Below, piece after piece: positions 24,924 through 32,713 of a stretch of 45,898 bases of DNA. The position numbers and the translations under genes were made by a program. This DNA is from Rhodoplanes elegans (GTDB lineage Bacteria; Pseudomonadota; Alphaproteobacteria; Rhizobiales; Xanthobacteraceae). The notes below the pieces were generated by a model. It was not told the DNA's origin and did not search any database. It saw nothing but the letters and a program-made list of their open reading frames with translations. Location: NCBI RefSeq assembly GCF_016653355.1, contig NZ_NHSK01000121.1:1-45898 (forward strand), written 5' to 3'. The number at the start of each line of letters is the position of its first letter. Position 1 is the stretch's first letter.

Positions 24924-25988
24924 ATGCTGAAGAGCGAGCCCACCCAGCTCTTGACCGGGCCGGAGATGTTTCCGGAGGTCTTCCGCGACACCGATCATCT
25001 GGAAGACTTCATGTCGATGCCGACCCTCGCGGTCGTCGAGGATCTGGCGAGCCTCGACGGCGACGTCGCGGTGCTGGGCGTCGGCGGCAAGGTCGGTGTC
25101 TGCCTCGCCCGCATGATCAAGCGCGCCGCACCCGACAAGCGCGTGATCGGTGTCTCGCGCTTCTCGGAGGAGGGGCTCGAGGCGCATCTGCAGGCGTGGG
25201 GGATCGAGACGATCCGCTGCGACCTGCTCGACGAGGCGGCCGTGAACGCGCTGCCGAAGGTCGCCAACGTGATCTACATGGCCGGGATGAAGTTCGACTA
25301 CAAGGGTCGCGAGGATCTGTTGTGGGCGATGAACACCATCGCGCCCGGCATCGTCGCCAAGTCCTTCGCCGGCAGCCGGATCGTCGCCTTCTCGACCATC
25401 CACGTCTATCCGTGGTCGAACCCGCTGCACGGCGGCACCGGCGAGGATACGCCGCCCTTCGCGCGGCCGGGCGAGTACGCGAACTCGGTGGTCGGCCGCG
25501 AGCGGACCTTCCAGTACTACTCGCGCCGGCTCGGCACGCCGGGCCGCATCGCTCGCCTCGTCTACGCGATCGACATGCGGTACGGCGTCCTGCAGGAGAT
25601 CGCCTCCTGGGTGCTGTCCGGGACGCCGGTGCCGCTCGCCACCGGCCACGTCAACATCATCTGGCAGGGCGACGCGACGGCCCAGATCATCCGCCTGCTG
25701 CGCCACTGCGAGGTGCCGTCGTCGCCGATCAACATTGGCGGCCCGGAGACCGTCAGCGTGCGCCGCGTCGCGCAGATTTTCGGCGAGATCTTCGGCATCG
25801 CGCCGGTGTTCGAGGGCGAGGAGAAATCCGACTGCCTGCTGGTCGACTGCGCCGCGGCCGCCGATCTGCTCGGCAACCCGGTCGTGCCGGTCCGCACGCA
25901 GGTGCGCTGGGTCGCCGACTGGGTGAAGAGCGGCAAGCCCGTCTACGACAAGCCGAGCAAGTTCCAGGTCCGCTCCGGAGTCTTCTGA
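24924..25988 (+). CDS. NAD(P)-dependent epimerase/dehydratase-fold protein without the YxxxK lysine
   Basis: 354 residues. The Rossmann motif is VAVLGVGGKVGVCLARM. An extended-SDR core follows with NVIYMAGMKFDY and SRIVAFSTIHVYPW. At the expected Y-x-x-x-K it reads Y185-A-N-S-V189, followed by VGRERTF, so the catalytic lysine is missing. NIIWQGDATAQIIRLL and INIGGPETVSVRRVA match the substrate-binding half of NAD-epimerases. ATG 24924 has GGAG 6 nt upstream; ATGs at 24909 and 24912 are alternatives. In the operon after the DapA-like gene. It may do an unusual redox or epimerase step, or act non-catalytically. Confidence 0.85.
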   Translation: MLKSEPTQLLTGPEMFPEVFRDTDHLEDFMSMPTLAVVEDLASLDGDVAVLGVGGKVGVCLARMIKRAAPDKRVIGVSRFSEEGLEAHLQAWGIETIRCDLLDEAAVNALPKVANVIYMAGMKFDYKGREDLLWAMNTIAPGIVAKSFAGSRIVAFSTIHVYPWSNPLHGGTGEDTPPFARPGEYANSVVGRERTFQYYSRRLGTPGRIARLVYAIDMRYGVLQEIASWVLSGTPVPLATGHVNIIWQGDATAQIIRLLRHCEVPSSPINIGGPETVSVRRVAQIFGEIFGIAPVFEGEEKSDCLLVDCAAAADLLGNPVVPVRTQVRWVADWVKSGKPVYDKPSKFQVRSGVF

Positions 25989-25992
25989 GTCC

Positions 25993-26048
25993 CGTCGCGG
26001 TCTCGCGACGACCCCCGTGACATCCCGTGCCGCCGGCGTGCCGGCGGC
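25993..26048 (+). other. Two hairpins between epimerase and MFS genes
   Basis: First hairpin: cgtcgcg-gtct-cgcgacg (25993-26010). Second hairpin: gccgccggc-gt-gccggcggc (26029-26048). Both are perfect. They begin 5 bp after the stop codon and lack a T-run. They may lower read-through to the MFS and isomerase genes or protect the upstream mRNA end. Confidence 0.5.
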
Positions 26049-26161
26049 TCTCGACGGCGTCGGGCTCCGGCGCCGAACGATGAAGCACGGCTGCGACCGA
26101 CCGCCGGCGCGGACGTGACGAAAGCGCTGCTGGCGCGCGAACGGCGGTCGCGGAGGACGCT

Positions 26162-27565
26162 ATGTCGTCGGAAGTGTTGCACGGTCAGACTTTCGCCCCG
26201 GCGGCGGCGCCGGCGAGCGCCGTCACGGCGGCCGGGATCGCGAGCCGCATCGAGCGGCTGCCGATCTGCGCCTGGCACGTCAAGGTGCGTCTCGTCATCG
26301 GCGTCGCCACCTTCTTCGATGCCTTCGACGCGCTGACGATCGCCCAGGTGCTGCCGGTGCTGGCGCCGATGTGGAAGCTCACCGGCGCGCAGATCGGCTT
26401 CCTGATCTCGGTCGGCTACCTCGGCCAATTGTTGGGCGCTCTGTTCTTCGGCTGGCTCGCCGAGCGGATCGGGCGGGTGCGGGCGATCGCGCTGTGCGTC
26501 GCCACCTTCGGCCTGATGAGCATCGCCTGCGCGTTCTCCTGGAACTACGAGTCGCTCCTGGTGTTCCGCACCATCCAGGGCTTCGGGCTCGGCGGCGAGG
26601 TGCCGATCGCGGCCGTCTACATCAGCGAGATCACCCGGGCGAAGGGGCGCGGCCGCTTCGTGCTGCTCTACGAGCTGATCTTCTCGGTCGGCGTCGTCGC
26701 GGCCGGCGTGCTCGGCTACTGGCTGGTGCCCTCGCTCGGCTGGCAAGCGATGTTCGTCCTCGGTGCGGCGCCGCTGGTGCTGATCTGGTTCCTGCTGCGT
26801 CACGTCCCTGAGTCGCCGCGCTGGCTCGCCAGTCGCGGCCGTCTGGACGAAGCCGACCGGACGCTCGTCGGCATCGAGGAGGCGACCCGCGCCGCCACCG
26901 GAGAGCCGCTGCCGCAGCCGGCCCCGACCGCGACCGCCGCACCGGCGATCGCCGCGTCGTGGCGCGACCTGTTCGGTCCGAACTATCTGCGTCGCACCAT
27001 CGTCGTGTGGTTCATCTGGTTCGGCAGCTACATCGTCTATTACGGCATCGGCACCTGGCTGCCGACGCTCTACCGCACGGTCTTCCATCTGCCGCTCGAG
27101 CAGTCGCTGCGCTACGGCCTGATCAGCAACGCGATCGGCTTCGTCGGGGCGACGCTGTGCGCGCTGACCATCGATCACGTCGGTCGCCGCGCCTGGTTCG
27201 CGCTGGCGCTCGCCGGCTCGGCCGTGTTCCTCGGCATCCTGTGGATCAACGGCGCCACCACGCCGCAGGACGTGCTGATCTACGGCAGCGGCGCCTATTT
27301 CTTCGCGACCTCGGCGGCGATCGGCGTCTATCTCTACACGCCGGAACTCTATCCGACCCGGGTGCGGGCGATCGGCGTGAGCACCGCGACCGCCTGGCTC
27401 CGTCTCGCCTCGATGGCCGGACCGACCATCGTCGGCACGATGATCGGCTACGGGCTCGGCTCGGTGTTCCTCACCTTCGGCGTCGTCGCCCTGTTCGCCG
27501 CCGTCGTGGTCGCGCTGTTCGCGATCGAGACCAAGGGCCGCGTGCTCGAGGAGGTGTCGCCGTGA
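26162..27565 (+). CDS. MFS transporter, SP/AAHS-like metabolite:H+ symporter
   Basis: 467 residues with about twelve membrane segments. TM1 reads IGVATFFDAFDALTIAQVLP, the acidic signature shared by aromatic-acid and sugar-acid symporters. Loop 2-3 is GWLAERIGRVRAIAL, and loop 6-7 carries PESPRWLASRGRLDEA as in sugar-porter type MFS proteins. GGAGG precedes ATG 26162. Followed 28 bp later by the isomerase-like gene. Probable importer for the region C substrate, which the mixture of sugar and CoA enzymes suggests is a sugar acid or polyol-like acid. Confidence 0.88.
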   Translation: MSSEVLHGQTFAPAAAPASAVTAAGIASRIERLPICAWHVKVRLVIGVATFFDAFDALTIAQVLPVLAPMWKLTGAQIGFLISVGYLGQLLGALFFGWLAERIGRVRAIALCVATFGLMSIACAFSWNYESLLVFRTIQGFGLGGEVPIAAVYISEITRAKGRGRFVLLYELIFSVGVVAAGVLGYWLVPSLGWQAMFVLGAAPLVLIWFLLRHVPESPRWLASRGRLDEADRTLVGIEEATRAATGEPLPQPAPTATAAPAIAASWRDLFGPNYLRRTIVVWFIWFGSYIVYYGIGTWLPTLYRTVFHLPLEQSLRYGLISNAIGFVGATLCALTIDHVGRRAWFALALAGSAVFLGILWINGATTPQDVLIYGSGAYFFATSAAIGVYLYTPELYPTRVRAIGVSTATAWLRLASMAGPTIVGTMIGYGLGSVFLTFGVVALFAAVVVALFAIETKGRVLEEVSP

Positions 27566-27593
27566 GGCGGCGCCACCAGCCGAGGATCGAACC

Positions 27594-28913
27594 ATGCGCA
27601 TCCAACCTGTGCTTCTCGCCAGCCCCGTCTATTATCCGGCCGATCTGTTCACGTCGGTGGCGGCGGCGCTGACCGAGCAGATCCGCAAGATCGTGCCGGC
27701 CGAAGTCGACATCGCCTCGCCGGTCCATCTCACCGACCAGGGCGCCGTCGAGCGCCATCTCGCCGCCGGCAGCGATGGCGTGCCCCTGCTGGTGGCGCTC
27801 TCGGGCGCCGTCCAGCCGTGGCTCCTGTCGATCGCCAAGGCGGTGCCGCGGTCGCTGCTGTGGTGGCCGTTCCCGGGCGGCGGCCTGTTCGACGCGGCGG
27901 GCGAGCAGGTCGCCCGCACGCTCGCCTCGCACAACGCCATGCCGGCCGTGATGGACTGCTGGGCGCATCTGCGCAATCGCGGCGTCCGGGTCGAGCGTGT
28001 CTTCGACGCCGCGTCCTTCGCGAGAACCTGCGGGGCGGCCGCGGCGATCGACCGGCTCCGCGCGACCCGGCTCCTGATCATCGGCTACACCCAGAGCTGG
28101 GTGGTGTCGGCGAGCGTCGACGAGCGCCGCATCGAGGATCGCCTCGGCATCCGCTGCGTCCATCTCGGCCTCGAGGAGCTGTTCGCCGCCTACGAGGCCG
28201 TGCCGGCCGGTCCCGAGGTGTCGGCCTTCGCGGCCGAGTATCTCGGCGCCGCAGCGGCCTGCGTCGAGCCGCGCCGCCAGCACGTCGAGGACGCCTACCG
28301 GCTGTTCGTCGCGATGAAGACGCTGATGGAACGGCACGCCTGCAACGCCGTGACGATCTCGTGCTTCTCGCTGGTGCGCCAGCTCCGGGTCACGTCGTGC
28401 CTCGCGCTGTCGCTGCTCAACGACACGCCCGGCATGGTCGCGGCCTGCGAGGGCGATCTCGACGCCGCCGTCTCGATGATCGTCGGCAAGGCCGTCACCG
28501 GCCTGCCGGTGTTCATGGGCAATCCGGTCTACTATCCGGACGACCGGCTCGACCTCGTCCACTGCACGGCACCGCGCCGGCTCGCTGGCGGGCCGACGAC
28601 CTACACGGTGCGGTCGCACCACGAGACCGGCGAGAGCGTCGCCCAGCGGATCGAGGTGGCGTCGCCGTGCCGCGCCACCATCTTCCGCATCGGCAACGAG
28701 TTCAGCGAGGCGACCGTGTTTCCGGCCGAGCTGATCGGCAATCCCGACGAGGACACCTGCCGGACCCAGTTCCGCTTCAAGATCGATTCGAGCGAGAAGC
28801 GGATCGACCAGTCGCTCGGCTGCCACCACATGGTCGTCTTCGCCGACTGCGTCGACGAGCTGAAGGCCGTGTTCGAACGGCACCTCGGCCTGCACGTGCG
28901 CCAGGCCGCTTAG
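27594..28913 (+). CDS. L-fucose/L-arabinose isomerase-like protein (COG2407 type)
   Basis: 439 residues. The C-terminal half resembles the FucI/AraA-type fold: VTISCFSLVRQLR, then ACEGDLDAAVSMIV with the metal-binding Glu/Asp, then GNPVYYPDDRLDLVHCTAPRRL with the metal-binding His. The N-terminal Rossmann-like domains are present in shortened form. Known relatives isomerise aldoses or act on sulfo-sugars, and many are uncharacterised. It is 28 bp after the MFS gene and ends the region C gene run. Role in interconverting a carbohydrate-derived substrate is inferred. Confidence 0.82.
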   Translation: MRIQPVLLASPVYYPADLFTSVAAALTEQIRKIVPAEVDIASPVHLTDQGAVERHLAAGSDGVPLLVALSGAVQPWLLSIAKAVPRSLLWWPFPGGGLFDAAGEQVARTLASHNAMPAVMDCWAHLRNRGVRVERVFDAASFARTCGAAAAIDRLRATRLLIIGYTQSWVVSASVDERRIEDRLGIRCVHLGLEELFAAYEAVPAGPEVSAFAAEYLGAAAACVEPRRQHVEDAYRLFVAMKTLMERHACNAVTISCFSLVRQLRVTSCLALSLLNDTPGMVAACEGDLDAAVSMIVGKAVTGLPVFMGNPVYYPDDRLDLVHCTAPRRLAGGPTTYTVRSHHETGESVAQRIEVASPCRATIFRIGNEFSEATVFPAELIGNPDEDTCRTQFRFKIDSSEKRIDQSLGCHHMVVFADCVDELKAVFERHLGLHVRQAA

Positions 28914-28997
28914 CGCTGACGACACCGGGGGCGTTCTCGACGGCGGCGGACAAGGGCCGCATGCCGGAGCGCCCTCGAGGACGTCGATGCGCCCTCG

Positions 28998-29013
28998 TTA
29001 AGCACTTCCTAAC
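28998..29013 (+). promoter_or_regulatory. Candidate CtrA-binding box before the FliN-like gene
   Basis: TTAA-GCACTTC-CTAAC matches the alphaproteobacterial CtrA consensus TTAA-N7-TTAAC at all but one base. It lies about 53-68 bp before the GTG start of the FliN/SpoA-like gene. CtrA often controls motility genes, which supports the box. Confidence 0.5.
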
Positions 29014-29065
29014 CATAACCGTGGTGTTCTCTCGGCCGGGGAGAACGTGCTGGGGGAATGTCGCG

Positions 29066-29308
29066 GTGGCCACGCTCGACACTGTTTCGCTCGACATCGC
29101 GGTGGTGCTCGGCTCGACCGTGATGCCGGTGCATCAGGTGCTGCGGCTCGGCCGCGGCGCCATCATCGAGCTCGACAGCAAGGAGAACGACTCCGTCAAG
29201 ATCCTCGTCAACAACCATCCGGTGGCCGAGGGCGCCGTGGTGGTCTCGGGCAGCCGCATCGGCGTCGAGGTCCGCCGCATGCTGCCGCGCTCGCCCGAAT
29301 ACAGATAG
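29066..29308 (+). CDS. Mini FliN/SpoA-domain protein (flagellar motor switch FliN-like)
   Basis: 80 residues that consist almost entirely of one SpoA domain (surface presentation of antigens/FliN C-terminus). Typical features: LDIAVVLGSTVMPVHQVLRL, GRGAIIELD, NNHPVAEGAVVV and GVEVRRMLPRS. The start is GTG 29066 with GGGGGA 8 nt upstream. FliN forms the C-ring of the flagellar switch. Here there is no other flagellar gene nearby; the gene stands alone between the isomerase and a tRNA, with a probable CtrA box. It lacks the N-terminal part that some FliN proteins have. Confidence 0.88.
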   Translation: MATLDTVSLDIAVVLGSTVMPVHQVLRLGRGAIIELDSKENDSVKILVNNHPVAEGAVVVSGSRIGVEVRRMLPRSPEYR

Positions 29309-29676
29309 GCCGGCGCCGCAGCAGCGCGCCGCCACCCGGCATCACGGGATGTCGCCGGCACCGGGATTCGGTGCCGCGTGCGACCTGCAGCAGACCATCA
29401 TCCATCGACCGATACGGAGTGCCGGCTCGACCGACCGCGCCGGGGCGTGGGGCACGCGGGCACCAGCACAGGCATCAGCATAAGCATCGGCAGGCGCATT
29501 CGCGCTTCGCGCGCGCACGGCCGCGCCGAAGCAGGGGGGCGGTCACGGCCGTCGCCCCGAAAGCTCCGCGCCGAAAACGCCGTCGGCCTCCGGCAGCCGC
29601 CGGAGCCTTCCGCATCGATTGTTCAGGATGTTGCTTCGCTTTGTCGAAGCCGGCTCCGAAGGCCGGCCGCGAAGTC
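29309..29676. other. Intergenic region after fliN-like gene, with hairpin
   Basis: 368 bp without a supported gene. A perfect 7-bp hairpin ggcaccg-ggatt-cggtgcc lies at 29357-29375, about 50 bp after the FliN-like stop, and might end that transcript, though no T-run follows. The rest contains only short frames of no recognisable type. Confidence 0.45.
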
Positions 29677-29761
29677 TGGTGCGGTCGAGAGGACTCGAAC
29701 CTCCACGGGTCGCCCCACTAGCACCTCAAGCTAGCGCGTCTACCAGTTCCGCCACGACCGC
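29677..29761 (-). tRNA. tRNA-Leu (anticodon GAG)
   Basis: 85 nt with encoded CCA. Acceptor stem GCGGTCG/CGACCGC, D-arm GGCGGAACTGGTAGACGC, anticodon stem CTAGC/GCTAG with loop TTGAGGT (anticodon GAG), a variable arm of leucine type, and T-arm GGTTCGAGTCC. Discriminator base is A, as for Leu. Reads CUC and CUU codons. Confidence 0.95.
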
Positions 29762-29988
29762 ATCAGGGAGTATCGATGCCGGCCGGTGACGGCGCGGGCA
29801 TCGAGGCGACGGCGAGGGTGTAACAAATCGATGATGCCGCGACAAGACCGCCGAACGCCCGAAAAATGGGATTTCAGAGCCGCGTTGCGGACCCGCGGGG
29901 GTGCCGAATCCGACGGCGGGTCGAATCGTCCGGCCTTCGAGCGGCTGGACGATTCGACGGCGGGCCGGGGTCGGCCCGGATTGCCCCG

Positions 29989-30684
29989 TCAGCTCCGCCG
30001 GCCGCCGGCGCGGCTCGCCCAATGGGCGCGGCGGGCTTGGCGATAATGGGCGTGATGGCCGCGGCCGCCGCCATGGGCGAAGCGCAGGCCGTGCTCGCTG
30101 CCGCCCCAGCTGATGTGGACGTGGTGGACGCGGCCGTAATCGGTCGTGTAGCCGCCGCTCCACCCCTGCAGCATGCCGTAGATGCAGCCCGGATTGCCCC
30201 GCATGTCGACCGCGTGCCCGGAGGCGTGCAGCGACAGCCGTCCGGTGCCGGCGACCCGGGTGTGGCGCACCGCGCTGATCACCCGGGCTCCGCAGGTGGC
30301 CGAGATGGCGGCGACCTTCTCGGCGAGCGGCGCGACGAGGCCGCCCAGCCGCGGCGTGCGCGCGCCGTCGGCCCGGCGGGCCGTCGCCCTCGAGCCCGGG
30401 CCTCCGGCGAAGCCGGCGGTCGGTTCCGTCCAGCCGTTCGGGGCGAGGGCCGGCGCATAGGCGTAGGCGCGCAGCGCCCGGGCGTGGCGCCACGATCGGC
30501 CGGCCGGGTGGGCGTGATCGCGGTGGCGGTGGGCCCGGCGAACGTGACCATGATGCGCGTTGCCGTGATGCGCGTGGAGATGGGTCGCATGGGGACTGCG
30601 CGCCTTGGAGGGCCGTGCCATCGCGACCGCCGGAACGGCGACGACGAGGGCGGTGACGAGCGCGATGCGATGAAGCGTGTTCAT
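29989..30684 (-). CDS. Secreted His-rich M15-type peptidase-like protein
   Basis: 231 residues. A signal peptide covers about residues 1-23 (ending AVAMARP). Residues about 33-65 are very rich in His and Arg. The C-terminal domain has S-L-H153-ASGHAV-D160 and later HHVHISWG, the zinc-binding H-x6-D ... HxH pattern of peptidase M15/DUF882-like D,D-carboxypeptidases. The Cys pair (SATCGAR and GNPGCIYG) is typical of extensin-like/M15 proteins. GAGG lies 7 nt before ATG 30684. Likely acts on peptidoglycan cross-links in the periplasm; the His tract may hold metal. Confidence 0.82.
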   Translation of the reverse strand: MNTLHRIALVTALVVAVPAVAMARPSKARSPHATHLHAHHGNAHHGHVRRAHRHRDHAHPAGRSWRHARALRAYAYAPALAPNGWTEPTAGFAGGPGSRATARRADGARTPRLGGLVAPLAEKVAAISATCGARVISAVRHTRVAGTGRLSLHASGHAVDMRGNPGCIYGMLQGWSGGYTTDYGRVHHVHISWGGSEHGLRFAHGGGRGHHAHYRQARRAHWASRAGGRRS

Positions 30685-31123
30685 GGAAAGGCCTCGATGA
30701 TGGCCGCACCCTGCCGCAGCCGCCCTCGGCCCGTTCGGGACCTGGGAGCGGATCGGTCGGGCCGGGACGAATCCGGGGCGGGCGGAGCCAAGTCGAACGT
30801 TGTTCTTGAATGCAGATCGCAGGAGCGCGATCCGCATCGGCGGGACAACCGATCGTCTTCGCCAGAAGACGAGTATCGGTCGGCGTGGAATACTGACCGA
30901 CGAGGCGGTCGTTTCTTGGCGAGAATCAGGCCATTCCACGAACCGTGATCACGTGCGGTTAACAAATGTTTCTATGAACGAAGAGAAGTCGCGCAACAGG
31001 CTCGAGTTCGGTTGAAAAATTCACGGCCCGGGCCGGCCTCGGGCGTATCGGGCGGCCCGACCAAATAGCACCAGCCGGGCGGATGGCCGCCCGGCTCGGA
31101 TCGAAGCGCTCAGCTTTGGGCAC
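30685..31123. other. Intergenic region with hairpins, no gene supported
   Basis: About 440 bp between two minus-strand genes. It holds a 7-bp hairpin cgtcttc-gcca-gaagacg (30854-30871) and a perfect 10-bp hairpin agccgggcgg-atgg-ccgcccggct (31073-31096). The second lies about 30 bp after the deacetylase stop in the minus direction and is followed there by GGTGCTATTTGG, so it may be a terminator. The stretch around 30950-31015 is AT-richer and likely contains the promoter of the M15-type gene. Confidence 0.45.
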
Positions 31124-32584
31124 TCAGAGCCGCGGCATAGCCGAGGTCGAGAACGGCCAGCGGCCGAGCAGGCCGCGCGGGGCGGCGCCGGTCGGCTCCG
31201 GCGCGGGCAGGGGCGGCGCTGCCGTGGTCGGCGGCGGCACGGGGGTGAGCGACACCGGCGTCGTCGCCGGTGCATGCGCCGACGGGGCACGCGAACCGGC
31301 CGGCGGCTTCAAGGCGGCCAGCCGCGGGCCGAGCGTCGGGCGCGCCTCGCCGGGACCGAACACCGGCACGGGCGGCAGCAGGGCGGCATGGCCGGCCGTG
31401 CCGAGCACGGGGCTCGCCGGGGCGAAGTCCTGGTCCTGGCCGAAGCTGCCCATGCTCGGGACGGGGAGGGCGACCGGCTGGGACGCGGCGCGGCTCGCCG
31501 CCGCGTCGTCGAAGTGGCGGGGCCACACCGGCTCGGGCGGCAGCGGAACGGCATGCGCGGGGGCGCGGAAGCTGTGCATCCGCGAGCGCGCCAGCACCGG
31601 CGCCGGGCCGAGCGCGTCGATGACGCCGACGTTCTTCGGGTCGTAGGTCGGCAGGATCGGGTCGGCGAGCAGCGTCTCGATGGTGAAGGCGGGCGTCGGC
31701 CAGGAGCCGCCGTTGCCGCTGCCGCTCGCGCCGCGGCGGCCCATCCACTGCTCGGGCAGGGTCGCGGTCTTCGGCTGGTCGGGGCTCGCCGGCACCACGT
31801 GGACGATCTTGTAGCCCCGCTGCTTGAGGGTCCGCAGCAGGCCGGGCAGGGCCAGCACGGTGGCCGGCTGGATGTCGTGCAGGAGCAGCATGCCGCGGCC
31901 GCGTGCCTCGATGCGCTCCAGCGCCCGCTTCATAACCTCGTCGCCCGGAATGTGCTTCCAGTCGTCGGCCGGATAGTCGGCGCTCCAGGTCATCAGGCCG
32001 CGCGAGACGAGCAGGCGCTCGACCTCGTCGCGGCGCAGCAGGCCGGGGATGCGGAAGAACGGTGCCACCGCGGCGCGGTCGCCGAGCGCCGCCGCCGTGT
32101 TGGCGATGCCGCTCTCGATCTCCGCCTCGGCCTGGGCGATCGGCATCTTGTGGAAGGTGAGGGGATGGCTGTTGCTGTGGGTGCCGATCGTGTGCCCCTC
32201 GGCCTGCATCCGGCGCACGATGCTCGGATAGGCATGCGCCATCTTGCCGACCAGGAAATACGTCACCTTCACGCATTCCGACGCCAGGATGTCGAGGACG
32301 CGGTTGGAGTAGGGCGGGATCGGCCCGTCGTCGAAGGTGATCACCACCTCCTTGGGCTCCAGCGGCAGCGTCTCGCGATACTGCATCACGCCGACGCGGG
32401 CGTGCTCCATCGGGTCGACCACCAAGGTGCGGCTGGTGCCGAGCGCGTTCGGGTTGCCCGGACAGGCGGACGGCGCCGGCGAAGGGCCGGCGGCGCGCGA
32501 CGGCGTGGCGGTCGCGGCAACGAGCAGCGACAGCACAACCGATGATGCGATCAACGACGGACCACTCGCGCACAACCGGCGCAT
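31124..32584 (-). CDS. Secreted polysaccharide deacetylase (CE4/NodB) with Pro-rich C-terminal extension
   Basis: 486 residues. The signal peptide is residues 1-31 (ending PSRAAG). The NodB domain is intact: VVITFDDGP (motif 1), GTHSNSHPLTFH with the HxxxH zinc pair (motif 2), FFRIPGL (motif 3) and GMLLLHDIQPAT (motif 5). About 190 further residues are Pro/Ala-rich and probably disordered. I chose ATG 32584, which starts directly with the signal peptide after a G-rich RBS; ATG 32632 would add 16 polar residues. Likely N-deacetylates envelope polysaccharide or peptidoglycan. The neighbouring gene is a paralogue. Confidence 0.88.
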   Translation of the reverse strand: MRRLCASGPSLIASSVVLSLLVAATATPSRAAGPSPAPSACPGNPNALGTSRTLVVDPMEHARVGVMQYRETLPLEPKEVVITFDDGPIPPYSNRVLDILASECVKVTYFLVGKMAHAYPSIVRRMQAEGHTIGTHSNSHPLTFHKMPIAQAEAEIESGIANTAAALGDRAAVAPFFRIPGLLRRDEVERLLVSRGLMTWSADYPADDWKHIPGDEVMKRALERIEARGRGMLLLHDIQPATVLALPGLLRTLKQRGYKIVHVVPASPDQPKTATLPEQWMGRRGASGSGNGGSWPTPAFTIETLLADPILPTYDPKNVGVIDALGPAPVLARSRMHSFRAPAHAVPLPPEPVWPRHFDDAAASRAASQPVALPVPSMGSFGQDQDFAPASPVLGTAGHAALLPPVPVFGPGEARPTLGPRLAALKPPAGSRAPSAHAPATTPVSLTPVPPPTTAAPPLPAPEPTGAAPRGLLGRWPFSTSAMPRL

Positions 32585-32713
32585 GACCTGCCCCTTCCCC
32601 CGATCACTCGGAATGCCAACACTTTTTTCCATAGTCCCGCGCGATTGGTAACCGGGAAAAGGGTAAAATATCGTGTACAGATGATGAAATCGTGGCCGTG
32701 TGCCCTGACCGCA

